Below, piece after piece: positions 27,217-35,879 of a stretch of DNA of 64,000 bases (position 1 is the first letter of the stretch; the number at the start of each line of letters is the position of its first letter). The notes under the pieces were generated by a model. That model was not told where the DNA came from. It searched no databases and saw nothing but the letters and a program-made list of their open reading frames with translations. A program made the position numbers and the translations under genes. Source of the stretch: Symbiobacterium sp040797425 (GTDB lineage: Bacteria; Bacillota; Sulfobacillia; Symbiobacteriales; Symbiobacteriaceae); contig NZ_JBFNEH010000007.1 in NCBI RefSeq assembly GCF_040797425.1, positions 1-64,000 on the forward strand, in the 5' to 3' direction.

Positions 27217-27574
27217 GGTGTCGTTGAGAGCCCTGGTGTGCGGGTCTGGAGGGCACCGACTGTCAGAGAGCAGCTGTACCCCTGGGAGGGGAACTGCTGG
27301 AACTTAGTATTCCCGACGGGCGGGGTGGGCCCGCCGACACGTGGGGCAGGTCTTGAGGGTGACCGTTTGGGAGCCTGAACCGGCTGGAGACGGCCGCTGT
27401 ACGGCTGGTGGGAGCTACGCTCCGTGCGGGCTCTCCCGGGAGTCATCTGGGTGACTTTGGGACAGCCCCTGACTTCAATCAGCAGGTACGGAGGACCCTC
27501 CTGCCGAACACTTGCCGGAGTCACCGTGCGACCCAGAGGGTCAACCTGTGCGGACGAGGAGGATTTGCGGCAAA
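27217..27574 (+). other. Gene-free, hairpin-rich leader before mutS
   Basis: About 360 bp without a convincing ORF on either strand. Several short hairpins are visible: AGCAG/CTGCT enclosing CCCC/GGGG near 27268-27297, GGCGGG (27319-27324) with CCCGCC (27330-27335), and GTCA/TGAC-type stems near 27440-27455. No known riboswitch motif was recognised. It may be an untranslated leader or hold an unannotated RNA. Confidence 0.35.
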
Positions 27575-30202
27575 GTGGACGCAGCGCAGGCAACACCCAT
27601 GTTCGCCCAGTACCTGCGGATCAAGGAGCAGTACCCGGACTGCATCCTGTTCTACCGGCTGGGCGACTTCTACGAAACCTTCATGGACGATGCGGAGGTG
27701 GCGGCCCGGGAACTGGACCTGGTGCTCACCGGGCGCGACGCGGGCAAGGAACTGGGCCGGGTGCCCATGGCCGGCATCCCCTACCACGCGGCCGAGGGCT
27801 ACATCGCCCGCCTGATCGAGAAGGGCTACAAGGTGGCCATCTGCGATCAGCTGGAGGACCCCAAGAAGGCCCGGGGGCTCGTGAAGCGTGACGTCACACG
27901 GGTAGTCACCCCCGGTACACTGGTGGAGCCGCGCCTGTTGCCCGAGAAGGCCAACAACTTCCTGGCCGCCATCGCCTGGTCCAAGGCCGGCTTCGGTCTG
28001 GCCGTGGTGGACCTGTCCACCGGCGAGTTCGCCGCGGCGCAGCTGAACGGCGCCGACAGCCTGCGGCAGCTGCTGGAGGAGATCGGCCGGCTGGAGCCGC
28101 GGGAGGTCATCCTGGAACCCGACCTGGCCGAGGAACCGACCGTGACGGGGCCGCTGAAGGCGTCAGGGATCGCCATCTCGCCGTATGACAAGCGCCACTT
28201 CCTCCATCAGGCCGCCTACCGCCAGCTCACCCAGCACTTCGGCACCGTGAACCTGGTGGGGTTCGGCTGCGAGCACCTGGAGCTGGCCACCTGCGCGGCC
28301 GGCGCCGCCCTCGCCTACGTGGAGGAGATGCACAGATCGAGCCTGGTCCACATCAGCGGGCTCAACGTCTACTACCCCGGCGACTATATGGTGCTCGACC
28401 CGGCCACCCGCCGGAACCTGGAGCTCACCCGGTCGCTGCGGGACGGGGGGCGCCGCAACACCCTCCTGTGGGTGGTGGACAAGACCGTCACCGCCATGGG
28501 GGCGCGCATGCTGAAAAGCTGGATTGAGCGGCCGCTTCGGGACCTGGCCCAGATCCAGGCGCGCCATGCGGCGGTGGCCGAACTGGTGAACCTGCCGGTG
28601 ATGCGGGCCGACCTCAGGGCCATGCTGCAGGAGGTGCACGACCTGGAGCGGCTGGCCGGGCGCGTGGCGCTGGGCACCGCGTCGGCCCGGGACTTGGTGG
28701 CGCTCAAGGCGTCGCTGGTGGCGCTGCCCTCCATCCGCGTGATCCTGGAGGACGTCACCGCGCCGCGTCTGGTGCAGCTGCGCGACCAGCTGGACATGCT
28801 GGACGACGTGCGCGACCTGATCGAGCAGGCCATCGCCGACGACCCGCCCGTGGCGCTCACGGAGGGCGGCATCCTGAAGGACGGCTACCACCCCGAGGTG
28901 GACGAGCTGCGCCGCATTGCCCGCGACGGCAAGGCCTGGATCGCCCAGATGGAGGCGAAGGAACGGGAGCGGACGGGCATCAAGTCGCTGAAGATCGGTT
29001 ACAACAAGGTCTTCGGCTACTACCTGTCGGTGACGCGCGCCAACCTGGCGATGGTGCCTGCCGACTACATCCGCAAGCAGACGCTGGCCAACGAGGAGCG
29101 GTTCATCACCCCCGAGCTGAAGGAACTGGAGGAGAAGGTGCTCCACGCCGACGAGCGGCTCATGGAGCTGGAGTACGAGCTGTTCGTGGAGATCCGGCAG
29201 CAGGTCGCGGCGGAGGTGAGCCGCATCCAGCAGTCGGCGCGTGCGGTGGCGGAGCTGGACGTCCTGGCCTCCTTCGCCGAGGTGGCCAGCCTCTACGGCT
29301 ACTGCCGGCCGCTCATGGACAGCTCCACCGTGCTGGAGCTGAAGAACTCCCGCCACCCGGTGCTGGAGCGGGTGATGCCGGAGGGCTCTTTCGTCCCCAA
29401 CGACCTCTACCTCGACACCAGCGAGAACCGCCTCCTGCTCATCACCGGGCCCAACATGGGCGGCAAGTCCACCGTGATGCGCCAGGCGGCCCTGGCGGTG
29501 ATCCTGGCCCAGGCGGGCTCCTTCGTGCCGGCGGAGTCGGCGCACATCGGCCTGGTGGACCGGGTCTTCACCCGCGTCGGGGCGTCCGACGACCTGGCCA
29601 CCGGCCAGTCCACCTTCATGGTGGAGATGACGGAGGTGGCCAACATCCTGCATGCCGCCACGGAGCGATCCCTGGTGGTGCTGGACGAGGTGGGCCGGGG
29701 CACGGCCACCTTTGACGGGCTCTCCATTGCCTGGGCAATCACCGAGTACATCCATCAGAACATCGGCTGCCGCACGCTCTTCGCCACGCACTACCACGAA
29801 CTGTGCGAACTCGAGGGCATGCTGCCGGGGGTGAAGAACTACTCCGTCGCCGTGATGGAGAAGGGGGAGGAGATCATCTTCCTCCGGAAGCTGGTGCGGG
29901 GCGGGGCGGACCGCTCCTACGGCATCCAGGTGGGCCGCCTGGCCGGGTTGCCCTCCTCGGTGGTGGAGCGGGCCCGGGAGATTCTGGCCACGCTAGAGCA
30001 GCAGGAGGGCGAGCGGAAGAAGCGGCGGGAGCAGGCTGCACAGAAGCTCCGGCGTCAGCCGCCGGTGCAGCTCATGTTCTTCGAGCCGAAGAAGGACCCG
30101 GTCGTGGAGGAGCTCCTGTCGCTGAACGTGATGGCGCTCACGCCCATCGAGGCGCTGAACACGCTCTACCAGCTGCAGGCCAAGGCGAAGGAGAGCCGGT
30201 AG
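27575..30202 (+). CDS. mutS: DNA mismatch recognition protein MutS
   Basis: 875 residues. The mismatch-reading Phe/Glu motif is in RLGDFYETF near residue 30; connector, lever and clamp follow; the ATPase has Walker A ITGPNMGGKSTVMRQ, Walker B LVVLDEVGRGTATFDG and the TLFATHYHEL switch. MutS finds base mispairs and recruits MutL, encoded three genes on. The start is placed at GTG 27575, 12 nt from AGGAGG; the open frame extends further upstream, but the family starts near this point. Confidence 0.96.
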   Translation: MDAAQATPMFAQYLRIKEQYPDCILFYRLGDFYETFMDDAEVAARELDLVLTGRDAGKELGRVPMAGIPYHAAEGYIARLIEKGYKVAICDQLEDPKKARGLVKRDVTRVVTPGTLVEPRLLPEKANNFLAAIAWSKAGFGLAVVDLSTGEFAAAQLNGADSLRQLLEEIGRLEPREVILEPDLAEEPTVTGPLKASGIAISPYDKRHFLHQAAYRQLTQHFGTVNLVGFGCEHLELATCAAGAALAYVEEMHRSSLVHISGLNVYYPGDYMVLDPATRRNLELTRSLRDGGRRNTLLWVVDKTVTAMGARMLKSWIERPLRDLAQIQARHAAVAELVNLPVMRADLRAMLQEVHDLERLAGRVALGTASARDLVALKASLVALPSIRVILEDVTAPRLVQLRDQLDMLDDVRDLIEQAIADDPPVALTEGGILKDGYHPEVDELRRIARDGKAWIAQMEAKERERTGIKSLKIGYNKVFGYYLSVTRANLAMVPADYIRKQTLANEERFITPELKELEEKVLHADERLMELEYELFVEIRQQVAAEVSRIQQSARAVAELDVLASFAEVASLYGYCRPLMDSSTVLELKNSRHPVLERVMPEGSFVPNDLYLDTSENRLLLITGPNMGGKSTVMRQAALAVILAQAGSFVPAESAHIGLVDRVFTRVGASDDLATGQSTFMVEMTEVANILHAATERSLVVLDEVGRGTATFDGLSIAWAITEYIHQNIGCRTLFATHYHELCELEGMLPGVKNYSVAVMEKGEEIIFLRKLVRGGADRSYGIQVGRLAGLPSSVVERAREILATLEQQEGERKKRREQAAQKLRRQPPVQLMFFEPKKDPVVEELLSLNVMALTPIEALNTLYQLQAKAKESR

Positions 30203-30210
30203 TGACGGCG

Positions 30211-30241
30211 GAAGCCCCCCGGAGGCAGCCCGGGGGGCTTC
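30211..30241 (+). terminator. Intrinsic terminator after mutS
   Basis: GAAGCCCCCCGG (30211-30222) pairs perfectly with 30230-30241. The minus strand then carries no T-run, so it mainly serves mutS. Confidence 0.75.
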
Positions 30242-30452
30242 TCATCATGCGTCGGCGTTGCGCCGCGGGCGCAGAAGCGCTCTGGTGTACACCAGCAGGC
30301 CGGTGCGTGGCCCAGTTCGCGGACGAAGCCCACCGGGAACGCCTGGCCCCCCAGGAGCAGCGTTCCCGGAAGGCCACCACGCGCAGGCCGCATCCGCCCG
30401 AGTGGTAGATGCCGCAACGGGCTCCCCCCTGCGGCCGCCGGGGAGTGCTGGA
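30242..30452. other. Intergenic segment with no intact gene
   Basis: No credible ORF. On the minus strand short protein-like pieces occur in different frames (GGQAFPVGFVRELGHAPA, then in another frame LLVYTRALLRPRR before a stop), which could be a decayed gene fragment. This is weak evidence. Confidence 0.25.
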
Positions 30453-30944
30453 CTACGCGACCGGCTGCAGGAACCGCTTGATGATCATGATCTGCCCGTG
30501 GTGGGAGGCCATGTGGAAGGGCAGCATCCCCATGAAGAAGCTGACACGGGTGGGGCGCGCCGCTGCGGTCACGCTGCGCTCCAGGTCATCTGGAGTCAGC
30601 CCGCCCAGTACTCCCAGGAGGAAGGCCCGCGCGCGGTCGAGCTTCTCCGACAGCGAGTCGACGGTCTCGCCCGGGTCTGCCGCGGCGAGCGGTTGTCCCG
30701 GCTCGGGCGTGTAGCGGTGCAGGAGGACTGCGCTGCGCAGGCCGTCAGGTGCCCGGCGGCCTGCCATGACTTCTCCGACGTACACCTCGACGGCCGCCAT
30801 GTGCACCGCCAGGGTGGCGATGCTGTTGGCCAGTCCCGGTGGAACGAAGGCCAGCTGCTCGGGGCTGAGCCCCCGGATGGCGTTCTTCACGGCCCGGAGC
30901 GTAAAGGCGAGCTGCTCGGCACAGGCGTGAGCCTCGGGAATCAT
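30453..30944 (-). CDS. DinB-like four-helix-bundle protein
   Basis: 163 residues, all helix. The DinB/YfiT-type metal histidines are placed as expected: one in LAVHMAAVEVYVGE near residue 47 and two in FHMASHHGQIMIIKRFL at the C-terminus. The superfamily includes thiol transferases and other metal-dependent enzymes; the substrate is unknown. ATG at 30944 has GGAGG about 8 nt upstream. Confidence 0.8.
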   Translation of the reverse strand: MIPEAHACAEQLAFTLRAVKNAIRGLSPEQLAFVPPGLANSIATLAVHMAAVEVYVGEVMAGRRAPDGLRSAVLLHRYTPEPGQPLAAADPGETVDSLSEKLDRARAFLLGVLGGLTPDDLERSVTAAARPTRVSFFMGMLPFHMASHHGQIMIIKRFLQPVA

Positions 30945-31176
30945 GGTCTCAACCTCCTTCGGACGATGGGAAAGAATATTCTGCACACGTTAGCAGTATC
31001 CTGCGATGGGCCAGGAAACCACTGCCACAAAGCGCTCAGGGCCGGAGTCTGGCCCTGCACGCGGCCCCCGCTGTACCACGGCATCAGCATGCCAGCCCCG
31101 GGACATACTGACCTCTTGGCGGGCGTCGCCCGCGGTGCGGCGGCGCCGAAGACCAAGCTGTGGAGGAGGGCATCAC

Positions 31177-31629
31177 GTGGATCTCATTCCGTGGAATCCC
31201 CTGCGTGAGTGGGAGCGCATACGCACCCCACTGGACCGGTTCTTCGCCGACCCCGCGTTCGGCACGGCGATGACCTTCGGCAGTGCGGTGAACGCGTTCC
31301 CCGTCGAAGTGGTGGAGCAGGGCGGCGACGTGGTGGTGCGCTGTGAACTGGCCGGCATCGATCCCGAGGACGTGGAGGTGAGAGTCACCGACCAGGGGGT
31401 GACCATCCGGGGCCAGCGGAGGGCCGAGGAGGTAGAGCGGCAGGGCGGAACGTTCCGCTCAGAACGCTTCTACGGCAGTTTCAGCCGCACCGTCAGCTTC
31501 CCGGTGCCCGTGGACAGCGATCAGGCGCGGGCCACCTTCCGGCACGGCCTGCTGGAAATCCGGGCGCCGAAACGCAATCCCGACGCGGGCCGGGACGGGC
31601 GCCGCCTCAACATCGAAACGCCGCACTGA
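31177..31629 (+). CDS. Small heat shock protein, Hsp20/alpha-crystallin family
   Basis: 150 residues: N-terminal MDLIPWNPLREWERI, an alpha-crystallin domain (FPVEVVEQGGDVVVRCELAGIDPEDVEVRV ... FYGSFSRTVSFPVPVD) with the conserved GLLEIRAPK, and a short tail. It is an ATP-independent chaperone that holds unfolding proteins. GTG at 31177 has GGAGGAGGG 7 nt upstream. I found no CIRCE element in the ~190-bp upstream gap. Confidence 0.93.
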   Translation: MDLIPWNPLREWERIRTPLDRFFADPAFGTAMTFGSAVNAFPVEVVEQGGDVVVRCELAGIDPEDVEVRVTDQGVTIRGQRRAEEVERQGGTFRSERFYGSFSRTVSFPVPVDSDQARATFRHGLLEIRAPKRNPDAGRDGRRLNIETPH

Positions 31630-31739
31630 GATGAGAAGACCGGGGCAGGTGCGGGCCCCGGCCCTTGCGCGTTTTGGGGACGGACAGATTCGGCGCACCG
31701 ACCCGGGTTCGGAGGAGGTCTTCCGGCCCCGGGGGAAAA

Positions 31740-31930
31740 GCTGCCTGGCCTTCACGTGCGCCGGGGCGGGAACGGGTACGCCAGGCCACAGAGCGACCGG
31801 CGACCGCCGCCACCACGGTGCGGTGGCAGACGACGATTACGTGCTCCCGGTCCACGTACCGCGGCAGCACGCCCAGAACGCGCCGGCGCACCTGCGAGAG
31901 CGGCTCCCACCCGCGGGTCTGCCCCCTGCC
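31740..31930 (-). pseudogene. Possible histidine-phosphatase gene remnant
   Basis: The minus strand encodes WEPLSQVRRRVLGVLPRY and then REHVIVVCHRTVVAAVAG. This resembles the C-terminal half of phosphoglycerate-mutase-like histidine phosphatases (ES..V..R...ALE ... VLVVSHGGVIRALL), but without the N-terminal RHG motif, a start or a ribosome site. The rest of the 420-bp gap between hsp20 and the next gene shows nothing else. Confidence 0.25.
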
Positions 31931-31982
31931 GCCCAGTCCGCCGTGAAGGCGCACGCCTGGGAAAATCGGTCGGCGGAAACGC

Positions 31983-32011
31983 TTGCCTCGGAAGGCGAGA
32001 CATGCCACAAT
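31983..32011 (+). promoter_or_regulatory. Promoter upstream of the 157-aa membrane protein gene
   Basis: TTGCCT (31983-31988), 17 bp, CACAAT (32006-32011), 39 bp before the GTG start. Confidence 0.45.
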
Positions 32012-32050
32012 GTCTGGGTGGGGAGATCCCCTGGAGGAGTGAACTATCGC

Positions 32051-32524
32051 GTGTTTACCTGGTGGCAATGGCTTCTCATCGTCCTGGCCGCACTCGCACT
32101 TGGCTACGCCATTCTCTGGCAGACACCCTGGTTCAAGGTTCGCAAGTATGCACTGGATCTCAAACGGCTCTACGATAAGCACAAGCTGCAGGAGAAAGCG
32201 CAGCAGGCTCAGGCCCTCGGCCAGAACCCCAACATGAACCCGGTGCTCCTGCGCAAACCGCTCAGGGAGATCATCTCCACCTACGAGGCGCTCATCGCCG
32301 ACATGAACAAGCTCAAGGTTCCACCGCGGGCCAAGACGCTCCATGAGCTTTCGCTCGCGGCCGCCAAGGATTCGCTGGCGATGTACCAGATGGCCGCTGT
32401 CGGCGGTTTCCGCCAGAAGGCCATCATGGAGAAGATGAAGAGGGTCCAGCGGCTGCAGGAGCAGATTCAGGCCGAGACGGAGAAGCTGTACGGCAAGCCC
32501 AAGGAACCGAAGAAGAAGAAGTAA
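32051..32524 (+). CDS. Membrane-anchored helical protein, 157 aa
   Basis: GTG at 32051 with GGAGGAGTG upstream. One N-terminal transmembrane helix (WWQWLLIVLAALALGYAIL) is followed by a long charged helical region (LDLKRLYDKHKLQEKAQQ... MKRVQRLQEQIQAE) and a Lys-rich end (KEPKKKK). It precedes mutL by about 80 bp. No recognised family. Confidence 0.7.
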   Translation: MFTWWQWLLIVLAALALGYAILWQTPWFKVRKYALDLKRLYDKHKLQEKAQQAQALGQNPNMNPVLLRKPLREIISTYEALIADMNKLKVPPRAKTLHELSLAAAKDSLAMYQMAAVGGFRQKAIMEKMKRVQRLQEQIQAETEKLYGKPKEPKKKK

Positions 32525-32605
32525 GCCCAGCGGCGGCGGCCTCCGGCGTGGAGGGCGCCGCCGAACTGTGACCGGGACGGCCAGGCCCGGGAGGGAGGTG
32601 ACCCG

Positions 32606-34621
32606 ATGGCAAAGATCCACCTGCTCGACGAGCGCACCGCCAACCAGATCGCCGCCGGCGAGGTGGTCGAGCGGCCGGCCAGCGTGGTCAAGGAGTTGGT
32701 CGAGAACTCCCTGGACGCCGGCGCCAGGCGGATCGTGGTCGAGGTGAGCGGCGGCGGGCGGGACCTGGTGCGGGTCACCGACGACGGCACGGGCATGCTG
32801 CCCGAAGACGCCCGGCTGGCCCTGCAGCGGCACGCCACTTCCAAGATCCGGAGCGCAGACGACCTCGCAGCCATCACCACCATGGGCTTCCGCGGTGAGG
32901 CGCTGCCCTCCATCGCGGCCGTGGCCCACCTCGAACTGATCACCCGGCCCCACGACCAGCTGGCCGGGTACCGCATCCTCGTCGAGGGCGGCCGCGTCGT
33001 CGCAGAGGGAGAGTGCGGCTGTCCCCCCGGCACGCGGGTGACGGTGCAGAACCTGTTCTACAACGTGCCGGCGCGGCTCAAGTACCTGAAAGCCAACGCC
33101 ACCGAGATGAGCCAGATCGGCGACATGCTCACGCGGCTGGCCCTCGCCAACCCCGACGTGGCCTTCCGCTTTCACAGCGGCGCCGCCCAGGTGTTCGCCA
33201 CCCCCGGCACGGGCGACCTGATGGCCGCCATCACCACCCTGCTGGGGCGCCAAATCGCCAGGGAGCTGATCCCGGTCGAGTACCAGGACGACGCCGCCCG
33301 AGTCTGGGGCTACGTCGGGCGGCCGACCATTGCGCGGGCCGGACGGAACCACCAGTATTTCTTCGTCAACCGGCGCGCCGTGCGCACCATCGGCGCCCGC
33401 TACGCCCTGGAGGAGGCCTACGCCCACCTGCTGCCAAACAACCGCTACCCGGTGTGCATCCTCTTCATCGAGGTAGAGCCCCGGGAGGTGGACGTGAACG
33501 TGCACCCCACCAAGGCGGAGGTGCGCTTCCAGCGCGACCGGGAGGTGCGGGCGGCGGTGTACCGGGCCGCGCGCGAGGGCCTCGGTGCGGCGCTCCTGAT
33601 TCCCGGCACCGAGGTGACGCCCGACGGCGAGGTGCGGGTGCCCGACCGGGCGGGGGAGAAGGCCGCCCTGCAGCGAGGGTGGCTGCCCCCTGGCGCCCAC
33701 CGCCCCGGAGAGGGGGGAGGCCGGGCCGCCCCCCCGCCCTGGCAGGTATCTGCCGGGCAGCCCGGCGTGCAGACTAGCACCAGGGAGGCCGCCATGCCCT
33801 ATGGGGCGTCTCCTGCATCGTCGGGAGGAACGGGGGCGACAGAGGGGCGGGCGTCGGCTGCCCCGAGGCACGCTGACCCCAGGCCGGTCGAGCCGCTGGG
33901 ACAGCTGCCCGCCGGCGGGCTGCAGGCGTTCCTGGCGGGGCGGGCGGCGGAGGAGACCGGCGCGGCGGCCGGGGTGGCGCAGGCGGAGCTGCCGCCCACC
34001 GATCTGGTGCCGCATCCCACCGACCCGGCCGGCCTGATCCGGGCCCTCCGGCCCCTTGGGCAGGTCCACCGGACGTACATCGCCTGCGACGGGCCCGAGG
34101 GACTCTACCTGATCGATCAGCACGCCGCACACGAGCGCATCTTCTTTGAGCGGCTCTACCGGGCGGCGGAGGAGGAGACGCCGGCCTCGCAGCCGCTGCT
34201 TTTCCCCATCACCCTGGACCTGACGCCGGCCCAGATGGCCATGTGGTTGGAGAACGCCGCCATCTTCGCCGAGAGCGGCTTCCAGGCCGAGCCTTTCGGC
34301 GGCAACACGCTGCTCATCCAGAGCGTGCCCGCGGGGCTGGGGCCGGACCACGTCGCCCGACTCGTCTCCGACTTCCTGGACCGCCTGCAGGAGGAGCGGG
34401 TGGCCCCCGGCACGCCCGTCACGGAACGGCGCCGGCGGGTCGTGGCCGCCATGGCGGCCTGCAAGGCGGCCATCAAGGCGCGCGACGCACTTCAGCCCGA
34501 GGACGTGGCTGCGCTGCTCAGCGACCTGGCAGCCTGCGAGTCGCCGGCCACCTGCCCCCACGGGCGGCCGACGATCATCTGCGTCCCGGTGGCGGAACTG
34601 GAGAAGAGGTTCAAGCGGTGA
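32606..34621 (+). CDS. mutL: DNA mismatch repair protein MutL
   Basis: 671 residues. The N-terminal GHKL ATPase has IAAGEVVERPASVVKELVENSLDAGA, DDGTGM and GFRGEALPSI; a Pro/Gly-rich linker spans about 340-450; the C-terminal domain has the endonuclease motif DQHAAHERIFFE and ends CPHGRPTIICVP. MutL links MutS to strand incision; the motif indicates the nicking type used by bacteria without MutH. GGGAGGTGA precedes the ATG. It overlaps miaA as GTGA. Confidence 0.96.
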   Translation: MAKIHLLDERTANQIAAGEVVERPASVVKELVENSLDAGARRIVVEVSGGGRDLVRVTDDGTGMLPEDARLALQRHATSKIRSADDLAAITTMGFRGEALPSIAAVAHLELITRPHDQLAGYRILVEGGRVVAEGECGCPPGTRVTVQNLFYNVPARLKYLKANATEMSQIGDMLTRLALANPDVAFRFHSGAAQVFATPGTGDLMAAITTLLGRQIARELIPVEYQDDAARVWGYVGRPTIARAGRNHQYFFVNRRAVRTIGARYALEEAYAHLLPNNRYPVCILFIEVEPREVDVNVHPTKAEVRFQRDREVRAAVYRAAREGLGAALLIPGTEVTPDGEVRVPDRAGEKAALQRGWLPPGAHRPGEGGGRAAPPPWQVSAGQPGVQTSTREAAMPYGASPASSGGTGATEGRASAAPRHADPRPVEPLGQLPAGGLQAFLAGRAAEETGAAAGVAQAELPPTDLVPHPTDPAGLIRALRPLGQVHRTYIACDGPEGLYLIDQHAAHERIFFERLYRAAEEETPASQPLLFPITLDLTPAQMAMWLENAAIFAESGFQAEPFGGNTLLIQSVPAGLGPDHVARLVSDFLDRLQEERVAPGTPVTERRRRVVAAMAACKAAIKARDALQPEDVAALLSDLAACESPATCPHGRPTIICVPVAELEKRFKR

Positions 34622-35577
34622 AACTGCCACTTCTGGTGTTGGTGGGCCCCACCGCGGTGGGCAAGACCGAACTCTCGGTGCGGGTGGCCCGGGCGGTGGG
34701 GGCGGAGATTATCTCCGGCGACTCGATGCAGGTCTACCGGGGCATGGACGTGGGCACGGCGAAGATCCGGCCCGAGGAGATGGGCGGCATTCCCCACCAC
34801 CTGATCGACATCAAGAATCCCGACGAGGACTTCTCGGTGGCTGAGTTTCAGGCCCGGGTCGACCGCCTGGTGCGGGAGATCTACGACCGCGGCCACCTGC
34901 CGATGCTGGTAGGCGGCACCGGGCTGTATGTGCGGGCGGTGGTGGAGGACTACACCTTCACCGAACTCGACCCCGACCCGGAGCTGCGCGCCCGGCTGCG
35001 TCGGGAGGAGGCCGAGCGAGGGCCCGGCTATCTGCACGCCCGGCTCGCCGAGGTGGACCCCGTCTCGGCCGCCAGGCTCCATCCCCACGACATCTTCCGT
35101 ATTGTGCGGGCGCTGGAGGTCTACTACCTGACGGGCGTGCCCATCTCGGCCACGCAGACCGCGGCGCAGTCAGAGCCCCGGTACGACGACCTCATGGTCG
35201 GGCTGACGATGAACCGGCAACAGCTTTACGCCCGGATCGACCAGCGGGTCGACGCGATGCTTGCCGCCGGCTGGGTGGAGGAGGTCCGGCGCCTCCTGAC
35301 GCGCTACCCGCCGCACCTGAAGCCAATGTCGGCCCTGGGATACCGGGAGCTCGTGCTCTACCTGCGCGGGCTCCTGACCTGGCCGGAGGCGGTGGCGCTG
35401 ATCAAGCGGAACACCCGCCGCTTTGCCAAGCGCCAGTTCACCTGGTTCCGGCGGGAGCGCCGCCTGATCTGGCTGGACGTGACGACCCCCGAGGCCCGCG
35501 ACCGGGCGTTTGAAGAGATCGTCAGACTGGTGAAGGTGAAGTGGCCCTGTAGAGAGAGGAAGGGGCGGATTCAGTGA
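34618..35577 (+). CDS. miaA: tRNA dimethylallyltransferase
   Basis: 319 residues. P-loop LVGPTAVGKTELSV at the N-terminus, then IISGDSMQVYRGMDVGTAK, DEDFSVAEFQ, LVGGTGLYVRAV and RRFAKRQFTWFRRE near the end. It prenylates N6 of A37 in tRNAs reading U-starting codons, producing the substrate of MiaB. The GTG overlaps the mutL stop and the end overlaps the hfq start (both GTGA), so mutL-miaA-hfq are translationally coupled. Confidence 0.96.
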   Translation: MKLPLLVLVGPTAVGKTELSVRVARAVGAEIISGDSMQVYRGMDVGTAKIRPEEMGGIPHHLIDIKNPDEDFSVAEFQARVDRLVREIYDRGHLPMLVGGTGLYVRAVVEDYTFTELDPDPELRARLRREEAERGPGYLHARLAEVDPVSAARLHPHDIFRIVRALEVYYLTGVPISATQTAAQSEPRYDDLMVGLTMNRQQLYARIDQRVDAMLAAGWVEEVRRLLTRYPPHLKPMSALGYRELVLYLRGLLTWPEAVALIKRNTRRFAKRQFTWFRRERRLIWLDVTTPEARDRAFEEIVRLVKVKWPCRERKGRIQ

Positions 35578-35843
35578 GCAAGGTGCAGGGTAACCTCCAG
35601 GACAGCTTCCTCAACCTGGTGCGCAAGGAGAACATCCCGGTTACGGTGTTCCTGGTGAACGGGTACCAGTTGAAGGGGTACATCCGCGGCTTCGACAACT
35701 TCACGGTGGCGGTGGAGTTCGAGGGAAAGGTTCAACTGGTCTACAAGCACGCGCTGTCCACGATTCAGCCGGTGCGCCCGCTGCCGGTGACCATCGCACA
35801 GCTGATGGCCGGCGGTGCGGCGCAGGAACCGGAAAGCGACTGA
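35574..35843 (+). CDS. hfq: RNA chaperone Hfq
   Basis: 89 residues. The Sm1 motif includes NLQDSFLNLVRKENIPVTVFL and NGYQLKGYIRGFDNFTV, and Sm2 is LVYKHALSTIQP. The hexamer binds sRNAs and mRNAs. A short acidic C-terminal tail (AAQEPESD) follows. GTG overlaps the miaA stop. A hairpin terminator follows. Confidence 0.97.
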   Translation: MSKVQGNLQDSFLNLVRKENIPVTVFLVNGYQLKGYIRGFDNFTVAVEFEGKVQLVYKHALSTIQPVRPLPVTIAQLMAGGAAQEPESD

Positions 35844-35845
35844 GC

Positions 35846-35869
35846 GGGGCCGCCCTCGGGGCGACCCCC
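35846..35869 (+). terminator. Terminator between hfq and convergent spoVK
   Basis: GGGG(C)CGCCC pairs with GGGCG(A)CCCC around TCG, one mismatch, followed by CTCTGGTTTTCC. Confidence 0.65.
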
Positions 35870-35879
35870 TCTGGTTTTC

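Noticed and set aside
27340..27380. T-box-like AGGGTGACCG upstream of mutS
   Set aside because: It lacks the full AGGGTGGNACCGCG box and no specifier loop or terminator/antiterminator could be built; mutS is not a T-box target.
30987..31176. CIRCE element before hsp20
   Set aside because: No TTAGCACTC-N9-GAGTGCTAA or near match; only a lone TTAGCA.
31607..34630. A 1007-codon open frame on the minus strand opposite mutL
   Set aside because: It mirrors a clear mutL gene, has His/Arg/Gly-rich composition typical of antisense frames in GC-rich DNA, and no plausible start or domain.
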